Position numbers and translations under genes: made by a program. From Cepaea nemoralis (taxonomy: Eukaryota > Mollusca > Gastropoda > Stylommatophora > Helicidae), in contig JACEFZ010025811.1 in assembly GCA_014155875.1 (NCBI GenBank), positions 624,501-688,500 of the forward strand: 64,000 nt of DNA. The letters are read 5' to 3'. Numbering within the stretch: the first letter of the stretch is position 1; every line of letters begins with the position of its first letter. The notes below the pieces were generated by a model. That model saw only the letters and a program-made list of their open reading frames with translations. It was not told the origin of the DNA and made no database searches. Shown here piece by piece: positions 1 through 58,849 of the stretch.

Positions 1-299
1 TATCTCTCACTCATAGTGTCACGTGCTATAATATAGCAGACTGGCCGTGTACTGCAGTTAGAGATCTGTGTTATCACGAGACAGCCGTGAAGTAATCAGC
101 ACCAGCTGCACGCAGTACGACCGGCAGATCCAGTCTTAAAGTTTTGTTTACAGGAGGGCATGAAGGGTGCCGGGGGAAGGGAGGAATGTGGAGGGAAGAG
201 GGTCTAGAGCTGGAGACATTAAAGAAATAGCGTATTGACTGCAGCTCAGGAGATTTTGTTTTGCTGCCTTGAACTCAAGCGTAGTTCATATACATGCTG
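1..299. other. No recognised feature
   Basis: Non-repetitive-looking sequence with a purine-rich patch around 150-215. No open frame with protein-like content, no splice-consistent exon and no similarity to repeats elsewhere in the window was seen. Confidence 0.4.
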
Positions 300-545
300 C
301 GACTTCTCCCTTTGTTCGCTTGACACTTGCTGTATATAACTGTAATGTTGTCTCTTGTATGAATTTAATTGTCTTTTTTTTAGTCCACTCACTGGTCAAT
401 AGAGTTTATTTTCCACTGTTGTTTCTCTAGGCCAGAAGATTTGCCTAGATATGTCGTATTTTGGGCAGTATGATGCGATCTGCTGTCTGCGGCGCCAACC
501 CACAAGTGTAGGACAGGACTGCATTCTCTTCCAAACATACATCTT
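300..545 (-). mobile_element. LINE ORF2 3' end fragment (family J)
   Basis: Resembles 1440-1815 and 35850-36290, sharing blocks such as TTTCTCTAGGCCAGAAG and a stretch around a 'tctgctgtctgc' core. In the better-preserved copy near 36 kb the minus strand reads like the C-terminus of a LINE ORF2 (RIGHNRLGNHM, then a Cys/His-containing tail). This copy is decayed and truncated. Confidence 0.45.
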
Positions 546-559
546 ACTACTTCTAGTGC

Positions 560-775
560 ACTGGACTGATGTTTGCGTGTGGGTTAGCTTTCCCTATTAC
601 CAGTGCTCCTCGCCATCAGGCGAACCTACTTCAACTTCAGAGGTACTTGTAATTTACGTCCCCAAGTCAAGGACGAGAAGTCAACATTTTAGTCCAAATA
701 ACCGGTGTAGGGGTTGAACCCGTTACCTCGGCATCAGCGCACCGGAACTTTAACCGATTAAGTGCCATGGGATGA
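560..775 (-). mobile_element. tRNA-derived SINE (family i)
   Basis: On the minus strand the head near 775-700 reads like a tRNA-type pol III promoter, with the B-box-like GGGTTCAACCC. The body matches the copies at 11195-11515, 23720-23890 and 32110-32350 (shared block TCCTTGACTTGGGGAC in sense). It is not a functional tRNA: no cloverleaf closes around the boxes. Confidence 0.65.
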
Positions 776-1061
776 TTAATCGTATGAAGCGACTTCCCAT
801 ATATGTCAGTGGCCTACATACATCAGCTTTCCATAAACAACCCCCTTTAATTTGATATATAATACAACATGTCTGCTACCATATGAACAACGTTTAAGTC
901 ATAACTGTGACACACCCGCTACTTCCCATTTTCTACCATCTATTTTTGTTTGGTCCGAACATACTGTTTGTCTGGCACCGCATCAGTTACGAGCGTGCGC
1001 TTTTATCAATTTATTCATGCTGACCTCCTCATGAGATAAGGACTACTAACTACTGTAAATT

Positions 1062-1305
1062 GTTGCGTATCCCTTATGGCACGTTGCAGTCAACACCAGC
1101 ATTTCTCAACTGCTGTTGATGTACTAGGCAAGTGTTACGTTCAGTAGTTTGCCACTGCTTTCTGAACGACCGGCTCCCATACCAGCACGTTAAAACACAA
1201 CGCGACACGGTCTGCTGCACAAATTGGTCGCAGCTGAGCTTCGAGCGCCTGGTACCCGGCCCACGAACAGCGTTCGCAAAGCTTTTGGCCACGGAGACAC
1301 ATCAG
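1062..1305 (-). mobile_element. tRNA-derived SINE (family b)
   Basis: About 240 bp, similar along its length to 11662-11921, 15400-15640, 49244-49484 and 54083-54333. On the minus strand the head carries an A-box-like TGGCC..AAGC region and a B-box-like region ending in TTCG; the 3' end reads CGTGCCATAAGGGATACGCA. The copies share a core on the plus strand reading CAGTAGTTTGCCACTGCTTT. Confidence 0.7.
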
Positions 1306-1439
1306 TCAATATCAAAGGACACAATGTTCTTCTTCAGATGCCTGGTGTGGAACAGGCATCGGCGACCATGACTCTCCAATGCTCTCTGTCATCTGGTATT
1401 TTAATGGCGTTCTTCTTCTCCTCGCATTAAATAAAGTGT

Positions 1440-1815
1440 CTATATCTTCAGTGTTGTATCTTGTGAAATTGTGAATGTGTGTTTTAGTCCACTCAGTGAT
1501 CTGTAAAGTTTAGCTTCCACTGTTGTTTCTCTAGGCCAGAAGGTTTGTCTTCGTATTTGAGGCGGTCTTGGAGTATATGATCTGCTCTCTAGAGCGTCAA
1601 TCCACATGTACACATGACTCATTCCTCAATCTTAATGTTATATACATGTGACTGCATAATCGATTGTGTCCTTTTCTGAGGTGCAGAATAATGAATTTGA
1701 TTTTGTCTGTTCATAATATGGTAAACGTCTAGTGCTGATGTTGGATTTGTTTCTTTTGGTGGCAATGTGACTAGTACATCTATTTTCTTTTCTGCTAACG
1801 ACATTAATGTTCCTT
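1440..1815 (-). mobile_element. LINE ORF2 3' end fragment (family J)
   Basis: The minus strand encodes remnants of the LINE C-terminus also seen at 35850-36290, including KGHNRLCSHVY and a following MCTCG-like Cys motif. Frames are broken, so this is a pseudogene fragment. Confidence 0.55.
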
Positions 1816-2680
1816 ATATTGTTATTTGTTAACCAGACGTTTTAACTCACCCTCATACATTTTTCTCCGTCTTCCTTTGCTTCTTTTGCCCATTATTTTC
1901 CTCACATAAGTTCATTTATTTATTCCTCACCTACTGTTTATTTTGATTACTTTAAATTTGATTTGACCTTTTTTGATATCTTTGGTGAGTGACAGCACAT
2001 GCAGCTACCAAAAAACACCCTGGTGGTTGCTTTCTTTTCTGTCCATGATATTCTTGAACACTAAACTGCCTCCAGTTTCTTTACCATTTCATTACCCAAT
2101 GTCCATCATTACCATCTACACACAAGAACAGGGTCATGCAATAACAAACTGACACATTTAAGAGGAGGACCATTCAACAATAGGAAATAGATTTTCACAT
2201 CTAAACTGTGTCATGTGCATATCTGAGTTCTGGAATTGGATTTCCCCAAATTATGAACGGATCAAAATTGTCCCTGGTCTGATTAGTTGTGACATTTCTC
2301 ATTACATTCTCTGCATGGATGTTGGACAAGAATGGGAAGAAAATACAGTGTGCTCTACTACCCAAAACTAGTTTGATGTTTCACTGGTTACTCTGACAGC
2401 TTCTTGTTGTTCATGATATAATTGAGCAGAAAGGAGTATTGTGGAGAAATGTAAGAAGGTACGATAAAGAACACAGATAATATATCACCACAGCTTTAAA
2501 TATCCTTTCTTTGGAAGAGGTATGCAGATTATTTTCTTTTATGTTTTGAGACAAAATTTAATATCCAGCATATTTCTTTACCATTACATTACCCAGTAAC
2601 TATCGACACTCATTCCAGTCACCTTCAAACGTCACCTTTGTTTACATTAACCTATTTAGCACCTTTGATACAGATTGCTG
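1816..2680. other. No recognised feature
   Basis: AT-rich sequence. I found no coding, tandem or interspersed structure I can support. The stretch at 2040-2100 has weak resemblance to pieces near 13590-13650 (a block resembling TCTGGAATTGGATT), suggesting an old unnamed repeat. Confidence 0.35.
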
Positions 2681-2684
2681 ACTC

Positions 2685-2840
2685 CTTGTCTGATGTCCTC
2701 TCATATATACTGCCTACTCCTTGCATTGTGTGTCCTCCAATATCTAGTCTTTACTCCTTGTGTGGTGTGTCCTTCAATATCTAGTGTTTACTCCTTGTAT
2801 TGTGTGTCCTCTAATATCCAGTCTCTATTCCTTGTATGGT
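2685..2840. repeat. Short minisatellite, about 37-bp unit
   Basis: About four imperfect copies of a unit containing CTCCTTGTATTGTGTGTCCT followed by CTAATATCTAGT. Copies differ by substitutions and small indels. Confidence 0.7.
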
Positions 2841-2914
2841 GCGTATAAAGGCAGTTATAAAGTATTTTAAATTTTGACATTATCAAAAGGTATCTATGGG
2901 AAATGGACGAGAGG

Positions 2915-3781
2915 AGTCATTAAGTAAAGGAATTTTACAAATAAGTTTTTTACAATAGGTGAGAACCAGAAATTTTGTGTGTGGTATTTCTCAACATAGT
3001 CCCCCACTGCCTAGCAACACACTTGGTCCACCTGTCTTCTGACTTGTTGATGCCTTTGTTTTGGGTGTGGCCTTAAACCAGTTTTACATTGTCTCCATTA
3101 TCTCATTGTCATCTGCAAACCTCTGACCCGGCAAATATTCTTCCAAACAAGTGAAAGTCAGAGGGCGCTAAGTCTGGACTGTATACTGCATGTTTCAAGA
3201 CCTCAAATTTCAGAGCATGTAGTGTATGGACTGTGCGCAGCTGTATGAGGGTGGGCGTTGTAGGGCAGCAATAATACTACTCTGGGAGAAGTCTCCATCA
3301 TTTCAATCACACAGCGGGCTTCAGTTCGTTCACTATCATATCACTGTATAGAGCACTAGTGTTCCACCCCTTTCCAAATATAGGGACCTTGATATCCCAA
3401 AAGATGGTCATCATTCCCAGTGGACTCCTGCGTCTTTTCTTAACTAGAGAAAACAGGTGTTTCCTTTGAAATCTTTTTACTCATTCATACACTCTCCCTT
3501 GACTCAAACAACTGTCTCCATACTGAATCATCAGTCTTCTGTAGATTTCACAAGGTTTCATTTCCCCTGACCACAAAATATGAATAATGCCTTGTTGTTC
3601 TTCCTTGGTACAAGTCGATAGCATGGCAGCCATTTTCTAATTGCTATGGCACAAACTTATGGATCCTCATGACTACTGCATGGGGCATTGCTTAAGAGCC
3701 AGTTTGTGTCATGAAATAAGATTTTCTGTTGTCCATACTCTTCCATGCACTTTGTAATAAAATTCCTGTTACTTAATGACT
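2915..3781 (-). pseudogene. Mariner-like DNA transposon, internally deleted
   Basis: Imperfect terminal inverted repeats are visible: AGTCATTAAGTAAAGGAATT at 2915 and, inverted, AATTCCTGTTACTTAATGACT ending at 3781. Between them the minus strand carries broken mariner transposase. An N-terminal part near 3640-3430 reads ILWSGEMKPCEIYRRL and SQGRVYEWVKRFQ. A C-terminal part near 3240-3130 reads HAVYSPDLAPSDFHLFGRI, including the final catalytic Asp of the D,D34D triad in SPD. The central catalytic region is missing and there are several stops, so it cannot encode transposase. At about 870 bp it is shorter than the usual 1.2-1.4 kb. Confidence 0.85.
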
Positions 3782-3789
3782 TTTCTTCA

Positions 3790-4830
3790 CATATTTCTTT
3801 GAATATTATTATTCATAATAATTTATTGATGCATAACATTATAAAGTAATCACACACTTGTATATTTTATGAAGCATTCAAAATATAAATCTAAACAACT
3901 ATCTGAGCATAAGTTTTTTTCTGTTGCAATTGTTCCTTCAGATAAAACAGTTTCGGAATCCTTAACCCACAACAGGGGAGTGAACTACAATATCACCAAT
4001 GCTATAATATACTATTTTGAAAGTGAAATGTAGCACTATGTTCTATATACAATGCTACAGTCAATCACACAAAGAAACATACACAGAATTCACAATATGT
4101 GGTAGTAATAACATTTATTTCATGTACCCTGTGGAATATCTCAGTAACATGTTATGTCTGGTCATACATGAGGGAAAGACAGTAAGTTATAAACTGATAT
4201 AGGAATGCTAACAATGGCATTTGGTGGTTTTTAAAAGTGTCATTTGGCGGCAATATCATAGACCTTTATTATAAGTTTGGGTAGAAGACTACTGAATGTA
4301 GCATATGCAAGCGCAGAGCAGATAAATATGATCATTGCGTGCATGGAATGTTCAAAACAAAGAAATTCACACTACTGTGCAATTTTGTATTCTGGGATAA
4401 AGGATTTCTTACAAAGAATTTTCATTTAAAATTTTTTTTTACCTGTTTATAGCAAAAAGTGTGTTGGTGCGACAAGAAGTAAATAGAAGGAAATAATTGC
4501 TTCTACTTCTTCTTCATTCCTCTTTTGATGGGAGTGTGTCAAACCTAGTTATGCACCTCAGAGGTCAGTGTGTCCAACATGCATACATTTGTGTAAGGTT
4601 TACTTCTTCTAGACAGATTCCATCCAAGGTAACCTATCTACCCGTCAGTAGGTTTACTTTTCCCAACATAAATTTTGCCAGGGAAGTTGGCCTACTCTTT
4701 ACGATTTTCAAATGTCGCTGAATTTTTAACAAGCACGATTTGCACACAGGACTTACTGTTTTTCACCATGTTTCATCTCACTACCCAAGAGATCAGAGGA
4801 TTGTGATATAAGATGACAATGGTTCTTGAA
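3790..4830. other. No recognised feature
   Basis: AT-rich sequence without supported genes. Short open frames here look random. The block at 4480-4740 may be an unnamed old repeat, but no second copy was identified with confidence. Confidence 0.35.
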
Positions 4831-4835
4831 ATAAT

Positions 4836-5011
4836 TCCCCGGGAAGGTAACCCGGTCAATGAATGCCTGAACAAGTCGGATGTGTCTGCCAAAAGGTGAA
4901 AATATTGCTGCCCTGTAAACAGGCACAACACAATAACATCTAAAACAACATTCTAGACAAACGCAGAAGAAGAAGAAGAAGAAGAAGAAGAAGAAGAAGA
5001 AGAAGAAGAAG

Positions 5012-5066
<55 letters not shown>

Positions 5067-5067
5067 C
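4836..5067 (+). mobile_element. SINE (family c) with expanded (GAA)n(CAA)n tail
   Basis: The body (CCCGGGAAGGTAACCCGGTC onward) matches the family c copies at 33278-33419 and 35627-35744, which end in short (GAA)n tails. Here the tail has grown into a pure GAA run (about 4965-5013) that switches abruptly to CAA (about 5014-5067). The microsatellite gives rise to long poly-Leu and poly-Ser frames that are not genes. Confidence 0.75.
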
Positions 5068-5755
5068 AAATTCTTAACCCTATGCAGAGATTGAACCCAG
5101 TACTTTCTATATCTGAGGAAGATACTGCAACCTCTCAACCGTGACTACCCCACACACAATTCGGTCAATAAACTCTATAAGCATGTTAAAGAATTGTTGA
5201 TGAATAACAAATTACATTATATGTTAATACTTGTAAATATACTTCACCACTTATGTAAGTTGTTATTTAAAACCTTTTTGTTACAAAATACACGCAAATG
5301 CTAATAACAGTTGTAAAGTGTTAGAACAACAAAAATAATAATATATCAGCCAAATAAAATCTCAGACCTGGTAGTAAATCAGTCAGTCCGGTATAAACTA
5401 TTACACAGGACTAGTCAGTCATATAATAATTCATCAATTAGATACAATCGACTAATCAGGTTACAGCAGAAGAATCACGTAAAATTCATTAGTCATATAA
5501 TAATCCAGCTGACCAACCCAACCTGACTGTCTCACTGAAAATGCTATTGAAACATCTTTGAAGAGATGATTCACACAAAAGCCAGTGACAGGATGTTGTC
5601 ATGGCTTAGTAAACATTATTTTTGAATGATGACTTGACTTTCTAGAATACAAAACAAAACAAACGTGCACATCCGAGATACAACTCTCCCAATAGACAAT
5701 TGAAAGAGAGCTAATGCTGAACGGCAGTTATTTGCGATGATCACTGGTCATTCAT
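5068..5755. other. Degenerate AT-rich intergenic sequence
   Basis: Contains scattered variants of 'gtcagtcatataataat'-type strings that recur around 7900-8340. No gene seen. Confidence 0.4.
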
Positions 5756-5759
5756 TCAT

Positions 5760-6015
5760 TCAGTAGCATGTCCTTTGCAGAGCCTCACTCCCATAACAAC
5801 CTTCCGGAAAACCTCTTGATCATAAGCAAGACGTCCCGCATCCGATACACCCATCTGGAGATCATCTGCCACATCCTGCACCCATCTTCTCTTTGGCCTT
5901 CCCTTCCTCTCTTCCCAGGCATATACCCCTCCATTACTGTTACTGTTCTCTCCAAACTTTTGTGACGTTTCAAGTGACCAAAATATTTCAATTCACAACA
6001 ATTCTGAATCAAAGC
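5760..6015 (-). mobile_element. LINE ORF2 C-terminal fragment
   Basis: The minus strand reads ELKYFGHLKRHKSLERTV, then EGYMPGKRGREG, and near the end a degenerate equivalent of the tail seen at 27924-28136 (KYFGDLKHHESLERT, EGYMPGNKGKGRPRRRW). This is the 3' end of a non-LTR retrotransposon, decayed by frameshifts. Confidence 0.75.
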
Positions 6016-6234
6016 TTACTTCAATGCAATTATCATCCTTCATTGTTTGCCAGGAAATTCAAAGCGTTGTCATGCTCCAGGATTTAGTTAAAAGGCTAAA
6101 AGCATCAGTCTATGACTTGAGGAGCATTACTTCATCAGAAAATTACCAATCCATGAACAACTTGATAACCAGAACTAAAGAACTTCAGTGGCAAATTCTT
6201 CAACATCCGTCTACAATCCCAACTTAGCCCTAAG

Positions 6235-6470
6235 TGATTTCCATCTGTCATCATCATCCAGTGCCTTGCCGGCTGGCATGGGTAATCATGCCTCTCCACA
6301 AATTACGATCTCCGACGGCAAGGATCAATTCGTGTGTTGACTCCCTTCTGTGCCATGACACAAGACTGTCAAGAATCTTCTTTCGCTGTCTTCCTCTATC
6401 TTTCTTTCCACAAATCTTTCCGGTTGTCACAACATGTTCCAGTTTTTGTCTTCTTATTTGTATGGTTAAT
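6235..6470 (-). mobile_element. LINE 3' end fragment (family L)
   Basis: The block beginning CATCATCATCCAGTGCCTTG with following GCCTCTCCACAAATTACGAT recurs at 12835-12965 and in diverged form near 26815 and 36310. The ATC-rich end is typical of the simple tails of these LINE ends on the minus strand. Confidence 0.5.
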
Positions 6471-6479
6471 TAAAAACTC

Positions 6480-7425
6480 AACTTGTGGCGGATGCAGAGG
6501 TTGAATGTAAGGTGCAAATGGCTGTGACAGGAAAGCATTTACTTTTATTGTGCAAGTTTTTAAGCATTGATACAGTGATGCTTATGTGTAACAATGTGTA
6601 TCTTGAGAAATAAAGGAAACACATAAGTGCCATTATAAATGGTGTTAAAGTTCATATCCCATTTATTGTTTTTACATATCAATTAATACCTTACTTACTG
6701 ACTTCCTTTCACATATTCTAAACATAATAACAGATGAAACCTAATTCACCAGCTCCAATGCTATCAGAAGACCATAACTGTTTGCCACCCATGCTCACAC
6801 GTCGTCTGATCATCTGAAAGTCTCCAACTCAGATGAATGTAAATGTAAATTCTGATTTTGATTATACTATTGCTTACGCCTACCCCGTTCAACATCAAAA
6901 GAGAAGCTATATTAGGTTCCATCACTTGCTCAGATTAATAGTCCAGTGACCAGCCACAAATAGGATATATTAATTTGAAGGTGATTGTTGTCCAAAGAGG
7001 GTAATGGCTGAAAAATGTGAATCTGGAGTCCTGAGTAAATGTCAGACCTAAACTGGTCATAAAATGACCAAAACATTGGAATGGCGTTTTAAAATGCTAA
7101 ATCCTTTTTTTAAAAAAGCCTGAAAAATGCAATTATATGCACAATACAAAAATAACCAACTTTTAATCAGAGTATGCTAATACGTACATAAAATAACTTG
7201 ACAATGATAATAAGGACAAAACATATTTCTTAAAATTCTCTGCTCTAGGAATTATCAATGATATAAAAACACACATTATAACAAATTAAAATGTTTGTCA
7301 ATACTTGTAAATATATTTCACCACTCTGTATGTAAGTTGTTATTTTAAATCTTTTTATTATAAAATGTAAGCGAATATTAATCACAGTTGTAAAGTGTTA
7401 TTACCACAAAAACAATAATACACCA
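6480..7425. other. No recognised feature
   Basis: AT-rich intergenic sequence. The section at 7300-7425 resembles 5220-5350 (both contain TTGTAAATATA.TTCACCAC), so it is part of an unnamed local duplication that also precedes the minisatellite. Confidence 0.4.
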
Positions 7426-7429
7426 GCCA

Positions 7430-7915
7430 AATAAAAACCCAGTAGACAGGTAGTAATCTATCAGTCAAGTATAAATAGAAACCCATTAGATAAGTAGTGA
7501 TCTAACAGTCAAGTATAAATAAAAACCCATTAGACAGGTAGCAATCTAACAGTCAAGTATAAATAAAAACCCATTAGATAAGTAGTGATCTAACAGTCAA
7601 GTATAAATAAAAACCCATTAGACAGGTTGTGATCTAACAGTCAAGTATAAATAGAAACCCATTAGATAAGTAGTGATCTAACAGTCAAGTATAAATAAAA
7701 ACCCATTAGACAGGTAGCGATCTAACAGTCAAGTATAAATAGAAACCCATTAGATAAGTAGTGATGTATCAGTCATGTATAAATAAAAACCCATTAGACA
7801 GGTAGTGATGTATCAGTCATGTATAAATAAAAACCCATTAGACAGGTAGTGATGTATCAGTCATGTATAAATAAAAACCCATTAGATAAGTGGTGATCTA
7901 TAAGTCTTGTATAAA
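7430..7915. repeat. Minisatellite, 44-bp unit
   Basis: About 10-11 copies of a 44-bp unit containing CCCATTAGATAAGTAGTGAT and AGTCAAGTATAAATAAAAA. Alternating subtypes (AGATAAGTAG versus AGACAGGTAG) suggest expansion by two-unit steps. Confidence 0.9.
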
Positions 7916-8345
7916 CTATTACACAGGTCTAGTCAGTCATACTATAATTCATCAATCAGAAACAATCCATTAATCAGGTTACAGCAGAAGGATCAGGTGA
8001 AATTAATGGGTCATATAAATAATCTAGCTGTCGTATAATGATTCATTCAGTCATATATTAATCCGTTAGCCATATAATTATCTGTGAAACAGATAGTAAT
8101 CCCAATAGCAATCTATCAGTATGATAACAATCCATCAATCACATTATAATCCATCAATCATATAATAATCTATCAAACATATAATTATCAACCAGTGATA
8201 TTAATCCATGAGTCAAGTAATAATCCATCAGTCATGTAATAATCTGTCAGTTATATAACAACAGAGTCAGGTAATAATTTAATCAGTTAGAAATTATCTC
8301 TCAATTTAATCTATCAATACACGTGGCAAATAATAATCCAGTAGT
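7916..8345. repeat. Degenerate AT-rich repeats
   Basis: Loose repeats of ATAATCCATCAATCATATAA type. No fixed unit could be defined. Confidence 0.45.
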
Positions 8346-8429
8346 TAGAATCTTTAAGAGTAGTTAAACACAATGTGAAAGTCATGATTAAAAACTGATT
8401 TACCATTAAAAAGGGGGCTTAAAAGGCAC

Positions 8430-8700
8430 AATGACCAACTTCATTGCACTGAGTTTTATCGCATATGGTTTGGTCTCTTTCTGCAGGGTGGCCTGCCAAA
8501 TAAATCACTCAAAGCACAAACTCTGTAGCTCTAGTGACGACCCCCAGGAGTCTCTGAGAAAATTGCACTCGTGAACTGAATGATGTAGCCTGTCAACAAT
8601 GTTCAGAGTGCGAGGCAGACGGTTTAATCATCTCATCATGGAGACTTCCGCGATTGATTTACCATCTGAGGTAGGGGAAGTAACATTACAGATTGTTTAG
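8430..8700 (-). mobile_element. Diverged fragment of retroposon A
   Basis: Matches the middle of the full-length copy at 28806-29448 in reverse orientation: ATGGTTTGGTCTCTTTCTGC here versus GCAGAAAGAGACCAAGCCAT there, and the CCAGGAGTCTC block. Both ends are missing. Confidence 0.6.
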
Positions 8701-9215
8701 TGTGGTTTGCTCAAATGATGAGACAGTTATTAGAGGTTAGCATTCAAGGGGAAGGCTGGTAATACAAGGCTGGTGTACGGTCACAGTATTCTCATTGCGT
8801 GATCTACAGGAGGAGGCTGGCAGTGGTGTAGATGTGCCTGGACAACTAGAACACTAACCTGGTACTTTAAAAAAAATTAAGTTGGGCACACTCTGCTCTC
8901 ACAAAATGACAGCAATTATTTAGTGTTTCAATTTGCTTTATTTAACAGCAGGCACTGTGGTGACGGGGTCACTAATGCAGTTCACAATCCTGCATACTGT
9001 GTACAAAAAGCATCTACGGGTGATTTGGAAGCAGACCACTTTGCATTGGTTTTAATGCCTCAAGAGGGTTTGATGCCTAAAGGGAGTTTTGTGCCTGAAT
9101 AGGGTTGTGCTTACAGGGAAGTTGGTGTCTGGTTTTGAAACTGCCCATGACTCACCATACCATCAGCAGTTGTGACCCAGTGACCTTGTATGTAGTAGAA
9201 GAAGGATGGAAGGAC
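8701..9215. other. No recognised feature
   Basis: Intergenic sequence without supported coding or repeat structure. Confidence 0.35.
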
Positions 9216-9217
9216 TA

Positions 9218-9482
9218 GAAACTGGGCAGTGCAGTGGCGCGCATGGTTGCCTACTGGCGGTGTGTTCAAATTCCCACTGAGGTAGGGATTTAAAAAAAAA
9301 TTAACTGAGGTTCCCAGGTTGACCCAGGCTAAAGTGGGTAATATGAAACTTTATGGGAAGTAAAGGCACCTGGATTGACACTGACCACATCACTCATAGA
9401 CTGCCAGCCGGTCTATACAAACATGGGAGTAGCACCATGTACAAGATATGCCTCAAGGTGTGGACAGGGGTGCTTTATTTTA
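9218..9482 (+). mobile_element. tRNA-derived SINE (family d)
   Basis: The head has an A-box-like TGGCGCGCATGG and a B-box-like GTGTTCAAATTCC about 30 bases later. The body ends with the family hallmark ACATGGGAGTAGCACCATGT followed by a 'cctcaaggtgtgg' stretch. Related copies lie at 15780-15870, 22810-22900, 29895-30120, 35140-35345, 51370-51420 and 56470-56580. Confidence 0.7.
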
Positions 9483-9489
9483 AAGCAAC

Positions 9490-10690
9490 AACCATCTGGG
9501 ACAATGAACAAATGAATGGACTAACTTTAACCATCTGGGACAATGAACAAATGAATGGACTAACTTTAACCATCTGGGACAATGAACAAATGAATGGAAT
9601 AACTTTAACCATCTGGGACAATGAACAAATGAATGGACTAACTTTAACCATCTGGGACAATGAACAAATGAATGGACTAACTTTAACCATCTGGGACAAT
9701 GAACAAATGAATGGACTAACTTTAACCATCTGGGACAATGAACAAATGAATGGAATAACTTTAACCATCTGGGACAATGAACAAATGAATGGACTAACTT
9801 TAACCATCTGGGACAATGAACAAATGAATGGGCTAACTTTAACCATCTGGGACAATGAACAAATGAATGGGCTAACTTTAACCATCTGGGCCAATGAACA
9901 AATGAATGGACTAACTTTAACCATCTGGGACAATGAACAAATGAATGGACTAACTTTAACCATCTGGGACAATGAACAAATGAATGGGTTAACTTTAACC
10001 ATCTGGGACAATGAACAAATGAATGGGCTAACTTTAACCATCTGGGCCAATGAACAAATGAATGGACTAACTTTAACCATCTGGGACAATGAACAAATGA
10101 ATGGACTAACTTTAACCATCTGGGACAATGAACATATGAATGGACTAACTTTAACCATCTGGGACAATGAACAAGTGAATGGACTAATTTTAACCATCTG
10201 GGACAATGAACAAATTAATGGACTAACTTTAATCATCTGGGACAATGAACAAATGAATGGACTAACTTTAACCATCTGGGACAATGAATGGACTAACTTT
10301 AACCATTTGGGACAATGAACAAATGAATGGACTAACTTTAACCATTTGGGACAATGAACACATTAATGGACTAACTTTAACCATCTGGGACAATGAACAA
10401 ATGAATGGACTAACTTTAACCATTTGGGACAATGAACAAATGAATGGAATAACTTTAACCATCTGGGACAATGAACAAATGAATGGACTAACTTTAACCA
10501 TCTGGGACAATGAACAAACAAATGGACTAACTTTAACCATCTAGGACAATGAACAAATGAATGGATTACCTTTAACAATCTGGAACAATGAACAAATGAA
10601 TGGACTAACTTTAACCATCTAGGACAATGAACAAATGAATGGACTAACTTTAACCATCAGGAACATTGAACAAATGAATGGACTAACTTT
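9490..10690. repeat. Minisatellite, 39-bp unit, about 31 copies
   Basis: Unit contains ACCATCTGGGACAATGAACA and AATGAATGGACTAACTTTA. Because 39 is divisible by three, the array is open for hundreds of codons on both strands (peptide repeat TIWDNEQMNGLTL on plus, SQMVKVSPFICSL on minus). No start context, domain or splice evidence supports a protein. The array begins about 280 bases beyond the host-gene stop codon. Confidence 0.92.
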
Positions 10691-10693
10691 ATT
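10688..10693 (-). promoter_or_regulatory. Candidate polyadenylation signal AATAAA
   Basis: AATAAA on the minus strand, about 280 bases downstream of the host-gene stop, at the edge of the 39-bp array. It would give a short 3' UTR. No transcript data; other signals further downstream are possible. Confidence 0.35.
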
Positions 10694-10911
10694 TTAAAAA
10701 GTTTGAGAATTAGGTAAGCAGGGCCATTTTAGTTGTTGCCCTCTGTTTCAACAATCATATTAAACTTGCATTATTTAAAAACAATAAGAGTTAGAACAAT
10801 ATATCAACATCTACACAACGTTATATAATTGTAATATCTTTTCATAACTGATTTCAATGCTGATTCAGTGCTACCAAACATCCCTGATGTACAAAATCAA
10901 ATGATTCTGTT

Positions 10912-10939
10912 CCCCCCCCCCCCCCCCCCCCCCCCCCCC
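10912..10939 (-). repeat. 28-nt G homopolymer in the predicted 3' UTR
   Basis: A run of 28 C on the plus strand, that is G in the mRNA, about 33 nt after the stop codon. Confidence 0.8.
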
Positions 10940-10971
10940 ACATCCACTGCAGATGATTCTGTAGCTTCCTG

Positions 10972-58191
<47,220 letters not shown>

Positions 58192-58591
58192 CTGAAACCA
58201 AAAGTACAGTCACTTTTCATCTTGTAATTTAACAAAATCACTACACTATGGGCAAAATTACAGGTACTCAGACTCTCTCGGTAGAAACTGACTGAATACA
58301 GTGAATTTAAGTATTAGGAAGCAAGTTACAAAAGTGTGGAGTCAGCCTTTCCCCCTGTTATGCTCTAAAATTGTATTGTTTACACACGATAATATCTCGT
58401 ACAGACATGAATGTAATGTATGGTACCTTTGGATTGCATTTTTCAAGTGTTATATAGGTTGTCGTATCTTATCTTATAATATATGTCGTCCCTGGGGTGA
58501 GGGGAATAAACATCGACATCCTTTTAACCCCATATCACTATCTTGAGGATCTTCTTGATTTCTGTCCACAAAACCCCGTCAGTCCCTGGAT

Positions 58592-58627
58592 CCCTCTCTC
58601 TCTCTCTCTCTCTCTCTCCTCTCTCTC

Positions 58628-58696
<69 letters not shown>
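58592..58696. repeat. (CT)n microsatellite
   Basis: About 100 bp of CT repeat with two small interruptions near 58619-58632. Confidence 0.97.
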
Positions 58697-58698
<2 letters not shown>

Positions 58699-58849
58699 AC
58701 TACTGTTTCAAGCCCCCTCTCATTCTTTTCCCAAAACACACTAAACAACACTGGCTCTAACAAAACAACAATTTTGTTTAATAGAGAAAAGTGTCGTGTA
58801 TGTGCAAAGTGTATGAGTAGAATGTCTGTCGTATAATCTAGTGTGTATG

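Noticed and set aside
4753..5138. Poly-Leu/poly-Phe and poly-Cys/poly-Ser frames
   Set aside because: Caused by the GAA/CAA microsatellite at the end of a SINE.
9353..10318. A 321-codon open frame of TIWDNEQMNGLTL repeats
   Set aside because: It is a 39-bp minisatellite read in a stop-free frame; the opposite strand is equally open and no gene signals surround it.
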